A DNA stretch of 64,000 bases from G965222535 sp965222535 (GTDB lineage: Bacteria; Pseudomonadota; Gammaproteobacteria; HK1): positions 2,604,001 to 2,668,000 of the forward strand of contig OZ244957.1 in assembly GCA_965222535.1 (NCBI GenBank), written 5' to 3'. A program made the position numbers and the translations under genes. The notes below the pieces were generated by a model. The model was not told the DNA's origin and did no database searches. It saw only the letters and a program-made list of their open reading frames with translations. Shown here piece by piece: positions 15,766 through 24,444 of the stretch; position 1 is the first letter of the stretch, and each line of letters starts with the position of its first letter.

Positions 15766-17746
15766 CAAGGTTCTGATTGCAAACCGCGGTGAGATCGCCT
15801 GTCGCGTGATGGCGACTTGTCGCCGTTTAGGGATTGCGACGGTCGCGATCCATTCTGACGTTGACGCCGATAGTTTGCATGTGCGCACGGCTGATGAAGC
15901 GGTATGCGTCGGTGCCGCGGCACCGACGCACAGTTATCTGAACAGCGCTCGCATCATTGAGGCCTGTTTGCAGACGAAGGCCGAGGCAGTGCATCCAGGC
16001 TATGGCTTTTTGTCGGAGAACGCAGTGTTTGCGCAAGCGCTCAGCGATGCGGGGGTTTGTTTTATCGGCCCGAAAGCGGCGGCAATCACCGCCATGGGAG
16101 ACAAAATCGGTGCCAAACGCCGCGCTGCGCAGGCCGGAGTGGCGATCCTCCCGGGCTACACGGAAGCACTGCGCGATGCCGAACACGCGCTGGCGGTTGC
16201 CGCCGACATTGGCTATCCAGTGATGCTCAAAGCGAGCGCCGGCGGCGGCGGCAAAGGGATGCGCATCGTGCGCGATGCAGCGAGTTGTCGTGAGGATTTC
16301 GTACGCGCCCAAAGCGAAGCGCGTACCAGCTTTGGCGACGATCGCATGATGATCGAAAAGTTCATTGCGCAGCCGCGTCATATTGAGGTTCAGGTGCTCG
16401 CTGATAGCCACGGTAAAATGCTGTGTCTCGGAGAGCGTGAATGCTCTATCCAACGTCGCCACCAGAAATTGATTGAAGAGTCCCCGTCGCCGTTTCTCGC
16501 CGACGCAACGCGCCGGGCGATGAGTGAACAGGCGATGGCGTTGGCGCGCGCCGTCGATTATGTCTCGGCGGGGACGGTAGAGTTTGTGGTTGACCGTGAG
16601 CAACGCTTTTATTTCCTCGAAATGAACACCCGCTTACAGGTAGAGCACCCGGTGACCGAGTGCGTAACGCGGCTCGATCTGGTGGAGCTGATGCTGCGTA
16701 TCGCTGCCGGCGAGCATTTGGCGTTGGAACAGGCCGACATTAAGCACGATGGTTGGGCGATTGAGGGACGCATCTACAGCGAGAGTCCCGAGCGGGGATT
16801 CCTGCCGGCGACGGGGAGGATAACGCATTATGTTGAACCGCCGCGGTCGCCAACGTTGCGGCTCGATAGCGGCGTCTATGAAGGCGCCGCGGTATCGATC
16901 CATTACGATCCGATGATTGCCAAGCTGATCACCCGCGGCGCTACGCGCCTTGAGGCGATCGAGCACATGCGCGCGGCGCTGGATGCCTACTGCATTCGCG
17001 GTCTTGACACCAATATTGCTTTTCTGTCTTCCGTGGTGGCGCATTCGCGCTTTCAGTCGGGGGATATCAACACTCAGTTCATCGCCGAGGCATACGGTGA
17101 CAGCTTCACGGCGCAGCATAAAGCCCCTAGGCAGCCGACTGTGTTCGCCGTCATGGCGGTTGCTATCCATCACCGTTACCAGTTGCGCGAGCAAAGTCAG
17201 GACAGCCACGCGCAAAGCGCGGGCAGTCAGTCGCCACCAAGTCAATGGGTGGCGCGTATTGAGGAGCATCATTGGTCATGCAGCGTCAGCGGTGGTTACC
17301 GCCAGCAGCGCATTGAGTGCGATGAGAAGACTTGGGTTGTTGACAGCGATTGGCAATACCATCAGCCATTATTCAAGGCGCGCATCAACGACCACCCGTA
17401 TTGCGTTAAAATCCAACGCGAGAATCTCAACTACCGCTTAGCACATGGCGGCAGCGAGGCTCTGGTATTGGTGCTGAGCCCGCGCCAACATGCGCTGTAT
17501 GGGTGGATGCCGCCGCAGCGCATGGAAGACAAATGCCGTTTCCTGCTGTCGCCGATGCCGGGTTTATTGAGCGCGGTGATGGTCGCTGCTGGCGATCGCG
17601 TCAAAGCGGGGCAGCCGCTGGCAATCATTGATGCGATGAAGATGGAAAACGTGCTGCACGCACCGCAAGACCAAGTGGTTCGCAAAGTGTTGGCGGCGGC
17701 AGCGACCCAGGTCGAAGTTGACCAAGCGATCATCGAGTTTGAATAG
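15758..17746 (+). CDS. pccA: Acyl-CoA carboxylase alpha subunit (biotin carboxylase + BCCP), probably propionyl-CoA
   Basis: 662 residues. Domains in order: biotin carboxylase (KVLIANRGEIACRV, then the ATP-grasp glycine loop KASAGGGGKGMRIV and EMNTRLQVEHPVTE), a middle BT-like linker (about 470-580), and a C-terminal biotinyl domain with the biotin lysine K628 in AMKMEN. It carboxylates biotin using ATP and bicarbonate; a separate beta subunit (not in the window) would transfer the carboxyl to the acyl-CoA. The downstream meaB and epimerase genes favour propionyl-CoA over methylcrotonyl-CoA. The start ATG 15758 lacks a clear ribosome-binding site; see the possible leader peptide. Confidence 0.85.
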   Translation: MFSKVLIANRGEIACRVMATCRRLGIATVAIHSDVDADSLHVRTADEAVCVGAAAPTHSYLNSARIIEACLQTKAEAVHPGYGFLSENAVFAQALSDAGVCFIGPKAAAITAMGDKIGAKRRAAQAGVAILPGYTEALRDAEHALAVAADIGYPVMLKASAGGGGKGMRIVRDAASCREDFVRAQSEARTSFGDDRMMIEKFIAQPRHIEVQVLADSHGKMLCLGERECSIQRRHQKLIEESPSPFLADATRRAMSEQAMALARAVDYVSAGTVEFVVDREQRFYFLEMNTRLQVEHPVTECVTRLDLVELMLRIAAGEHLALEQADIKHDGWAIEGRIYSESPERGFLPATGRITHYVEPPRSPTLRLDSGVYEGAAVSIHYDPMIAKLITRGATRLEAIEHMRAALDAYCIRGLDTNIAFLSSVVAHSRFQSGDINTQFIAEAYGDSFTAQHKAPRQPTVFAVMAVAIHHRYQLREQSQDSHAQSAGSQSPPSQWVARIEEHHWSCSVSGGYRQQRIECDEKTWVVDSDWQYHQPLFKARINDHPYCVKIQRENLNYRLAHGGSEALVLVLSPRQHALYGWMPPQRMEDKCRFLLSPMPGLLSAVMVAAGDRVKAGQPLAIIDAMKMENVLHAPQDQVVRKVLAAAATQVEVDQAIIEFE

Positions 17747-17777
17747 CAACGCCGGCGCGTGCGCCACCGGGCCTCCT

Positions 17778-18833
17778 TTGAATAACACCGCAGAGGATTT
17801 GATCAGCGGCGTATTGGCGGGGCACCGCCGCGCCTTGGCGCGTGCGATCACGTTAGTCGAGTCAACCCGCAGCGATCACCAACGCACTGCCGAGATCCTG
17901 TTAGCCGGGGTCGCGGCGCACACCGGCGGCGCGCATCGGCTGGCGATCTCAGGCCCTCCGGGAGCCGGCAAGTCGCACCTTATCGAAGCGCTCGGTTGCC
18001 ATGCGATCGCCCATGGGCGGCGTGTCGCGGTGCTGGCGATCGACCCCTCTTCGGCGCGCAGCGGCGGCTCCATCCTCGGTGATAAAACCCGTATGCCACG
18101 CTTGACTCAAACCGAGCAGGCGTTTGTTCGACCTTCTCCAGCGCCCTCAAACCACTTTGGAGGTATCGCTAAAGGCACGCGCGAAAGCATTCTTTTGTGC
18201 GAGGCCGCTGGTTTTGATACCGTGATCATGGAGACCGTCGGCGTTGGTCAAACAGAAACCGCGGCGGCGGCCATCAGCGATACGCTGGTGTTGGTGCTGG
18301 CACCCGCGGGCGGCGACGAGTTGCAGGGCATCAAGCGTGGTATTGTTGAAGTAGCGGACCTGATCGTCATCAACAAAGCCGATGGTGCGTTGCGACCTGC
18401 GGCGGAGTTCAGCGCGGCACAATACACCAGCGCGCTGCGCCTGTTTCGCCCACGCGACAGGCAATGGCAGACGCCGGTGGTGTTGGCGTCGGCGCACGAG
18501 GATCGCGGCATCGATAGCATCTGGGAGCGTATCGAGGCGCACCGCCAGCACGTTAAAGCACACCGCCGAGGCAGTGTGGCGCACGCCGAGCGGGCGCTTG
18601 ACTTGCTGTGGGCGGCATTCAGCGAGCGCTTGCGCATGGATATCCAAGGAGACGCGGCGCTGGCTACAATAGAGCAGACCTTAGCGCAGCAAGTGGCGCG
18701 TGGGGATCTGCCTCCCGCGCTTGCCGCAGCGCGTTTGCTGGATCGGGTTTTGGCGACATTCGCCGCAGCGCCGCAAGCGCACCCCGATCGCCCAGCGGGT
18801 GCCGATTTTGATACAGACGCCTCGAAAAACTAA
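17778..18833 (+). CDS. meaB: Methylmalonyl-CoA mutase-associated GTPase MeaB
   Basis: About 351 residues from TTG 17778. Other TTG starts in the same frame (17718, 17739) would overlap pccA. I chose 17778 because it leaves the family's usual short lead before AGHRRALARAITLVES. GTPase motifs are GPPGAGKS (Walker A), ETVGVGQTE (switch) and NKAD (base recognition). MeaB protects and reloads B12-dependent methylmalonyl-CoA mutase. It follows pccA by 31 nt, so they are probably co-transcribed. The last codons (DASKN) are encoded by a family-A repeat end, CCTCGAAAAAC, so the repeat supplies the C-terminus and stop. Confidence 0.88.
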   Translation: MNNTAEDLISGVLAGHRRALARAITLVESTRSDHQRTAEILLAGVAAHTGGAHRLAISGPPGAGKSHLIEALGCHAIAHGRRVAVLAIDPSSARSGGSILGDKTRMPRLTQTEQAFVRPSPAPSNHFGGIAKGTRESILLCEAAGFDTVIMETVGVGQTETAAAAISDTLVLVLAPAGGDELQGIKRGIVEVADLIVINKADGALRPAAEFSAAQYTSALRLFRPRDRQWQTPVVLASAHEDRGIDSIWERIEAHRQHVKAHRRGSVAHAERALDLLWAAFSERLRMDIQGDAALATIEQTLAQQVARGDLPPALAAARLLDRVLATFAAAPQAHPDRPAGADFDTDASKN

Positions 18834-19009
18834 GCAAAGCGGATCCTTTAAGGTGCCTTACGGGTCTTGTTTATTGGGACAGAGGCATAAATCCATAACA
18901 GCATGGGGGCGTTGCAGGTGATCGCATCCCTTCCTCGTCCCCCTCATCCCCTTCAAGGTTTTCGAGGTTCCCATACGGACCTTGATTGGCATACTGGAGA
19001 GCCAAGCAA
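18834..19009. repeat. Dispersed repeat between meaB and epimerase
   Basis: It opens at the meaB stop with a family-A end. It contains CTTGTTTATTGGGACAGAGG and CATAAATCCATAACAGC blocks and closes with GTTTTCGAGGTTCCC at 18957-18971. GGAGAG at 18996-19001 serves the next gene. Confidence 0.65.
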
Positions 19010-19414
19010 ATGATAGGAAGCCTCAGCCATGTGGCGATTGCGGTGCCGGATCTTGCCGCTGCGATCGCTGTTTATCGTGATACTCTGGGGGCTGAGGTAT
19101 CCGCGCCGCAAGCACTGGCGGAGCACGGGGTCGTGGTGGCGTTTGTCGCATTGGCGAATACCCGCATCGAGTTGCTGCAGCCACTCGGCGAGCAGTCCCC
19201 GATCGCGGCTTTCCTTGAGCGTAATCCCGGCGGGGGCATGCACCACCTGTGCTATCAGGTGGATGATATCGCTGCTGTGCGGGACAAGCTGGTAGCGCAT
19301 GGCGCGCGCCTCTTAGGCGACCGACAACCGCGCCTCGGCGCGCATGGCAAGCCGGTATTGTTTCTCCACCCAAAGGACTTTTGCGGCACCCTGATTGAGC
19401 TTGAACAGCTATAG
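19010..19414 (+). CDS. mce: Methylmalonyl-CoA epimerase
   Basis: 134 residues, the usual size, from ATG 19010 (GGAGAG upstream; an in-frame ATG at 18986 would add 8 residues). A VOC-fold enzyme with the start LSHVAIAVPDLAAAI, the middle GGGMHHLCYQVDDI and the end FLHPKDFCGTLIELEQ; histidines in SHVA and MHHLC and the final glutamate are the metal ligands. It interconverts (2S)- and (2R)-methylmalonyl-CoA. With pccA and meaB it forms the propionate-to-succinate route; the mutase itself is outside the window. Confidence 0.9.
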   Translation: MIGSLSHVAIAVPDLAAAIAVYRDTLGAEVSAPQALAEHGVVVAFVALANTRIELLQPLGEQSPIAAFLERNPGGGMHHLCYQVDDIAAVRDKLVAHGARLLGDRQPRLGAHGKPVLFLHPKDFCGTLIELEQL

Positions 19415-19884
19415 CGCTTTGAGCGGGGTTTCTGGAAAGACTTCGGGCGAGGCTCTGGAATCTGAAGCGTTATTTAATCCTGAAAAACAAGCTACGCTTA
19501 GCTTTCAGGAGAATAAAGAGGGTAAAGACGTTTATATTGGGGGAAGCCTGCTATTGGCAATGCGCCGATGTATCGGAGAAGAAGAACCCTCCAGCGGTAA
19601 TTTTATGGTGCCGCTGACCGGTCTATGCCGCTCAGCGAACGAAGCGCCGTTAGGCGCACCAAATAAAAAATAAAAAAACACAGTCCCTCCTAACCCACCT
19701 TAACGCGGTACTCCCTTCCCCCAAGCCCCTAGCCCCAGGATCTCCTGCGCTCTCACCTCAACGCCGTGCAGGGCCGAGGGTTTCGGGCGGTGCTCTGGCA
19801 GGGCTCCGGGCAGTTATTTCATGGCGCGCAGGCGCTCCTCATTAAAAATAAAACAATCCTTCAAATTTACAGGATCATCAGGCC
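19415..19884. repeat. Repeat-filled spacer with variable-stem hairpin H5
   Basis: It contains a hairpin at 19479-19509 (14-bp imperfect stem, loop TAC), the conserved flank AGGGTAAAGACGTTTATATT, the CGCCGATGTATCGGAG block, and the C-rich and GCCGTGCAGGGCCGAGGG blocks, in the same order as at 11590-11960. No gene. Confidence 0.75.
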
Positions 19885-21012
19885 ATGAGCATAGATCTCG
19901 CAACGCTCGCAACCCCCGGGGTACGGCGCTTGCAGCCGTACCAGCCCGGCAAGCCGGCCAGTGAAGTGCAGCGTGAGTTGGGGCTCCAGCAGGTTATCAA
20001 GCTGGCTTCCAACGAAAGTCCTTTCGGCCCCAGTCCTCTCGCGCTGGCGCGCGCGCGTGAGGCGCTGACTGATTTGCATCGTTACCCAGATGGCGGCGGC
20101 TTTGCGCTCAAGCGCCAGCTTGCCGCATGGCACCGTACAACGCCCGAGCATATTACCTTGGGTAACGGCTCAAATGATGTCTTGGAGTTGATCGCACGGG
20201 TGTTTGCAAGTCCTGAACACGAAGTGGTGTATGCGCAGCACAGCTTCATCGTCTATGCCTTGGTCACCAAGGCTATCGGTGCTGGTGCCGTTGAGGTAGC
20301 GGCGAACGCCTATGGTCATGATCTGCCCGCGCTGGCGGCAGCGATCAGTCCGCGGTGCCGGTTGGTGTTCATTGCTAATCCGAACAACCCTACCGGCACG
20401 TGGAACCAGCGCCACGCCCTGCGGCGCTTTCTGGATGCCGTTCCTTCTCAGGTGATCGCCGTCATTGATGAAGCCTACTGCGACTATGTCACTGATCCTG
20501 ACTATCCAGATTGTCAGCAATGGTTAGCCGAATACCCGAACCTTATTGTCACCCGCACTTTTTCCAAAGCCTATGGTCTTGCCGCGCTGCGCATCGGTTA
20601 TGCTCTGTCATCGCCGTTGATCGCCGACCTACTGAACCGTATCCGGCAACCGTTCAATGTTAACAGTGTGGCGCTTGAAGCGGCCTTAGGCGCGCTGGAT
20701 GACAGCGCCCATATTGCGCGCGTGAGGGCGCTCAACGCTGCTGGGAGGCAACAACTGGAAAGCGGCCTTGCGGCACTTGGCATGGAGTGGCTCCCGAGCG
20801 CGGGTAATTTTCTGTGTGTCAGGGCTTTTGCCGGATTTAGCGGACAGCAGTTGTTCGCCGCGTTGCTGAAACGCGGGATCATCGTGCGTACCTTGGATGA
20901 ATACCAATTACCGCAACATGTACGCATTACGATCGGCAGCGAGGAAGAAAACAACAGCCTGCTGAAGTCCCTCAGCGAGGCAGTGACCGACGCCGCTTTG
21001 CGCGATGCGTAA
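19885..21012 (+). CDS. hisC: Histidinol-phosphate aminotransferase
   Basis: 375 residues, a class I/II PLP aminotransferase. Markers: LASNESPFGPSPLA, YPDGGGFALK, NGSNDVLEL, ANPNNPTGTW, and the PLP lysine in RTFSKAYGLAALRIGY. It converts imidazole-acetol phosphate and glutamate to histidinol phosphate. In proteobacteria this paralogue is often placed next to aroA, where it may also transaminate aromatic precursors. It is followed 24 bp later by aroA. Confidence 0.88.
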   Translation: MSIDLATLATPGVRRLQPYQPGKPASEVQRELGLQQVIKLASNESPFGPSPLALARAREALTDLHRYPDGGGFALKRQLAAWHRTTPEHITLGNGSNDVLELIARVFASPEHEVVYAQHSFIVYALVTKAIGAGAVEVAANAYGHDLPALAAAISPRCRLVFIANPNNPTGTWNQRHALRRFLDAVPSQVIAVIDEAYCDYVTDPDYPDCQQWLAEYPNLIVTRTFSKAYGLAALRIGYALSSPLIADLLNRIRQPFNVNSVALEAALGALDDSAHIARVRALNAAGRQQLESGLAALGMEWLPSAGNFLCVRAFAGFSGQQLFAALLKRGIIVRTLDEYQLPQHVRITIGSEEENNSLLKSLSEAVTDAALRDA

Positions 21013-21036
21013 CCGCGGCGCAACAGGCGCTCTCCG

Positions 21037-22422
21037 ATGATCGGCAACGCGTGTCATGCTGGCGATGAGCCAGCCCTCCAGATCGACCAGCCTTTTATCC
21101 GGATCGAACCCGGGCAGCGCTGCTTACGCGGTGCACTCACGGTGCCCGGGGATAAGTCGATCTCCCATCGCGCGCTCATTTTTGGCGTGTTGGCGAACGG
21201 CACCAGCGCGATCGATGGCATGCTCGACAGCGAGGACGTGCAGGCGACGAGCGCTGCGCTGAGAGCGATGGGGGCTTCGATCAGTGCCAGTGAAGACGGG
21301 CGGCTGCACATTCAGGGCGGCGGGCTGGGCGCGCTCAGGCAACCCCAAGCGCCCCTTGACTTAGGTAACTCCGGCACCTCGATGCGTTTGCTGGCGGGCG
21401 TTGCGGCGGCCCGGCCCTGGTCGATTGTGTTGACCGGCGATGACTCGCTCTCAACCCGCGACATGATGCGCATCGCCGAACCGCTGCGGCGCATGGGCGC
21501 TTTGGTGACAACATCCCCGAGCGGTACGCCGCCGCTGCGCATTGAGGGGCGCTACCTGCAGGGCATCGATTACGTGCCGGCGATCGCCAGCGCGCAAATA
21601 AAATCCTGCGTGCTGTTGGCCGGCCTGCAGGCCGCTGGAGTCACCCGTATATGCGAGCCAATTCCGACTCGTGACCATACTGAACGTATGCTATCCGCGT
21701 TTGGCGCGGCGGTTGAACGGGAGGGTGACTGGATCGGCATCCGTGGCGGTTGTGATCTCAGGGGCGCTCACATCAAGGTTCCGGGTGATATTTCCTCAGC
21801 GGCGTTTTTTATCGTCGGGGCGTTGATCGGCCGCGATTGCGATGTAATCGTACGCGATGTCGGCGTCAACCCAAGCCGCAGCGGTGTCATCGACCTGCTG
21901 CGCCGCATGGGCGGCGATGTAACGGTGATCGATAAAGGTTGCATCGGTGGTGAGCCGGTCGCCGATATTCGCGCCCGTTCGAGCCGCTTACATGGCATCC
22001 GGATCCCTGCCGACGGCGAATCGAGCGAGATCATCGTGCGCGCCATTGACGAATTGCCGATCGTGTTTATCGCGGCTGCCTGTGCCAAAGGCGCAACGGT
22101 AGTGCGCGGGGCTGGTGAGTTGCGCAAAAAAGAAAGCGACCGCCTCAACAGTATGAGCGCCGGTTTGCGTGCCATCGGGATCACGGTGCAGACCGTCGCC
22201 GATGGCATTGATATTGAAGGAGGGCGACTGCAAGGCGGCAGGATCGACAGTTGCAACGACCACCGCGTTGCGATGAGCTTCGCTATCGCGGCTCTTGCGG
22301 CGGAATCAGCGATAGAGATTACAGGTCACCGGACGATCGCCAGCTCTTTCCCCGGCTTTATCCGCTTGGCGCGACAAGCGGGGCTTGTGATCCACAACTT
22401 ATCCATTCCCCCAACCCGGTGA
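21037..22422 (+). CDS. aroA: 3-phosphoshikimate 1-carboxyvinyltransferase (EPSP synthase)
   Basis: 461 residues. It joins PEP to shikimate-3-phosphate, step six of the shikimate pathway. Family segments: VPGDKSISHRALIF (substrate loop), LGNSGTSMRLLAG (PEP loop), LRKKESDRL, and NDHRVAMSFAIAAL. The first 30 residues before RIEPG look non-conserved and may be partly untranslated. The gene order hisC-aroA-cmk is conserved in many gammaproteobacteria, although tyrA is not between hisC and aroA here. Confidence 0.93.
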   Translation: MIGNACHAGDEPALQIDQPFIRIEPGQRCLRGALTVPGDKSISHRALIFGVLANGTSAIDGMLDSEDVQATSAALRAMGASISASEDGRLHIQGGGLGALRQPQAPLDLGNSGTSMRLLAGVAAARPWSIVLTGDDSLSTRDMMRIAEPLRRMGALVTTSPSGTPPLRIEGRYLQGIDYVPAIASAQIKSCVLLAGLQAAGVTRICEPIPTRDHTERMLSAFGAAVEREGDWIGIRGGCDLRGAHIKVPGDISSAAFFIVGALIGRDCDVIVRDVGVNPSRSGVIDLLRRMGGDVTVIDKGCIGGEPVADIRARSSRLHGIRIPADGESSEIIVRAIDELPIVFIAAACAKGATVVRGAGELRKKESDRLNSMSAGLRAIGITVQTVADGIDIEGGRLQGGRIDSCNDHRVAMSFAIAALAAESAIEITGHRTIASSFPGFIRLARQAGLVIHNLSIPPTR

Positions 22423-22549
22423 GGTTTTTAGATGTCCCCTTATTTATTAGGAGAGGGGAGGGGGCACCCATCAATCGTTTATGCCATCCAGTGTTGTAGC
22501 CCGTTACCCCAAACCGCCATCCCATTTCAGCTTTTTTCGAGGTTCCCCG
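22423..22549. repeat. Dispersed repeat before cmk
   Basis: Family-A sequence closing with CTTTTTTCGAGGTTCCCC at 22531-22548. Its GAGG (22539-22542) lies 7 nt before the cmk start and acts as the apparent ribosome-binding site. Confidence 0.65.
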
Positions 22550-23269
22550 ATGATGAACGCTATTGCGCCAGTGATAACATTCGATGGCCCCAGCGGCGTC
22601 GGTAAGGGCACGGTGGCGTCGTGCGTCGCACGGCGGCTTGGGTTCACACTGCTTGACAGCGGTGCCATTTACCGCGGCATCGCGCTCGCTGCCGCAAGAG
22701 CGGGGATCCCAAGCAGCAACACCGCCGGGTTGATCGCGCTGATAGAGCGCACCCACTTGGTGCTGGTACCCGCAAGCGACCATGACGAGCTGCGCTTGTG
22801 GTGCGACGGCGAGGATGTAAGCGCTGCCATCCGCAGCCCGCAGTGCAGCCATCAAGCCTCCATCATTGCTGCTATCGGTGCGGTGCGTGAAGCGCTGCTT
22901 GGCTACCAGCGGCAATATCAGGCGGCACCAGGGCTGGTAGCTGACGGTCGCGATATGGGAACGGTTGTGTTTCCGCAGGCCGCATTAAAGATATTTCTAC
23001 AGGCCGATGTTGTGCAACGGGCGCGCCGCCGTTGGCGGCAGTTGCAGTTACAGGACGCTGATGCTGATTTTGACAACACGCTGCAGGACCTGCAACAACG
23101 CGACCAGCGTGACCTGCATCGCACGGTCGCCCCGTTACGCCCCGCCGAAACGGCGCTTATCATCGATACAACGCAGCTTACGATTGTGCAAGTGGTGTCA
23201 GGGGTGCTGCATCAGGCGGCAAAGCGCGGTATCGGTACTTTGCCGCCTAGCCAACAGGCGAGTGAGTGA
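22550..23269 (+). CDS. cmk: Cytidylate kinase
   Basis: 239 residues from ATG 22550. An upstream in-frame start at 22481 is rejected because it would be encoded by repeat DNA. The P-loop DGPSGVGKGTVA, the substrate segment LLDSGAIYRGIALA, the loop VADGRDMGTVVFP and the lid region RARRRWRQ are present. It phosphorylates CMP and dCMP with ATP. rpsA normally follows cmk in gammaproteobacteria but is absent here. The ribosome-binding site seems to come from the repeat. Confidence 0.92.
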   Translation: MMNAIAPVITFDGPSGVGKGTVASCVARRLGFTLLDSGAIYRGIALAAARAGIPSSNTAGLIALIERTHLVLVPASDHDELRLWCDGEDVSAAIRSPQCSHQASIIAAIGAVREALLGYQRQYQAAPGLVADGRDMGTVVFPQAALKIFLQADVVQRARRRWRQLQLQDADADFDNTLQDLQQRDQRDLHRTVAPLRPAETALIIDTTQLTIVQVVSGVLHQAAKRGIGTLPPSQQASE

Positions 23270-23596
23270 GGCGCTCCTAATTAAAATCAAAACGACGTCT
23301 CTGGGATGGCTTTGGGCAATGCTCTGGAAAGGCTTTGGGCAATGCTCTGGAAAGGCTTCGGGCGGGCGCTCTGGGATGGCTTCGGGCAATGCTTTGGAAA
23401 GGCTTCGGGCGGGTGCTCTGGGATTGGCTTCGGGCAATGCTCTGGAAAGGTGCTGATATATCGGAAAAGAGAGATCCATCCAGCAGTAATTTCATGGTGC
23501 TGCTGCCCGCTCTATGCCGGTCAGCGTAACAAGCGCTCCCAATAAAAATTAAAACGATACTCCCTTCCCCCAAACTAGGTTTTTCGAGGTGCCCTG
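23270..23596. repeat. Minisatellite and dispersed repeat between cmk and trpC
   Basis: A 23-bp unit (GGCTTTGGGCAATGCTCTGG plus AAA) occurs at 23308-23330 and 23331-23353 and then in diverged forms to about 23452. The right end is a family-A terminus (GTTTTTCGAGGTGCCC) that gives trpC its apparent ribosome-binding site. Confidence 0.75.
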
Positions 23597-24409
23597 ATGC
23601 CCATCGCCGATATTTTGCAGCGCATTATCGCACGCAAAACACTTGAAGTGGCTGAGCGTCAGCGCCAGCAACCGCTCGCGGCAGTGGTTGAACAAACTTG
23701 CGCCGCGCCTGCGCCGCGCGGCTTCAAAGCGCGGCTTGGCGCTGCTGTGGCATGCGGTCAGGCAGCCGTCATCGCCGAGTTGAAACGCGCATCGCCAAGC
23801 CGCGGGGTATTGCGCGAAGACTATGATCCGGCGGCGATCGCCAAGGCTTACCAACGCGGGGGGGCGACCGCGTTGTCGGTATTGACCGATCCGACTTTTT
23901 TTCAAGGCGACGATCAACACCTGCGTACGGCGCGCGCCGCTTGCCAGTTGCCGGTGCTGCGCAAAGACTTCCTGATCGACCGCTATCAGGTGTACCAGAG
24001 CCGCGCTCTGGGGGCCGATTGCATCCTGCTGATCGTTGCCGCCTTGGATCAGGTGCCGCTTGAGCAGTTGGCGTCGCTGGGACTTTCGTTGCAACTGGAC
24101 GTGCTGGTTGAAGTACACACGGCGCTTGAATTGCAACGTGCGCTGCGTCTGCCGCCGGACATCATCCTCGGCATCAATAACCGCAACCTGCACACCTTTG
24201 ACACCACCTTGCAGACGACCTTACGGCTGCTTGAGCAGGTACCGCCAGCGACTCTGGTGGTAACCGAGAGCGGTATTAACAGCGCCGCGGATGTCGCATT
24301 GATGCGCGAACATGGAGTCAACGCCTTCCTCGTCGGTGAAGCTTTGATGCGCGCCGACGATCCCGGTGCTGGCATTGCCCGGCTGTTTGGCGCACGGCGT
24401 ATCAACTGA
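23597..24409 (+). CDS. trpC: Indole-3-glycerol phosphate synthase
   Basis: 270 residues, monofunctional TrpC. TIM-barrel markers are AELKRASPSRGVLR, GGATALSVLTD, FFQGDDQHL, LRKDFLIDRYQVYQSRALGAD in two overlapping halves, INNRNLHTF and VTESGINSAADV. It converts CdRP to indole-3-glycerol phosphate in tryptophan synthesis. ATG 23597 has GAGG 7 nt upstream, inside a repeat end. The other trp genes are not nearby. The next gene follows after 35 bp. Confidence 0.93.
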   Translation: MPIADILQRIIARKTLEVAERQRQQPLAAVVEQTCAAPAPRGFKARLGAAVACGQAAVIAELKRASPSRGVLREDYDPAAIAKAYQRGGATALSVLTDPTFFQGDDQHLRTARAACQLPVLRKDFLIDRYQVYQSRALGADCILLIVAALDQVPLEQLASLGLSLQLDVLVEVHTALELQRALRLPPDIILGINNRNLHTFDTTLQTTLRLLEQVPPATLVVTESGINSAADVALMREHGVNAFLVGEALMRADDPGAGIARLFGARRIN

Positions 24410-24444
24410 ATGCGGATTGCGATCTTGCACCGTCGCAGCGACTG

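Noticed and set aside
15827..16603. Long antisense frame inside pccA
   Set aside because: The plus strand carries the biotin carboxylase motifs; the antisense frame reflects GC-rich codon bias. The same holds for frames opposite aroA, thrS, katG and others.
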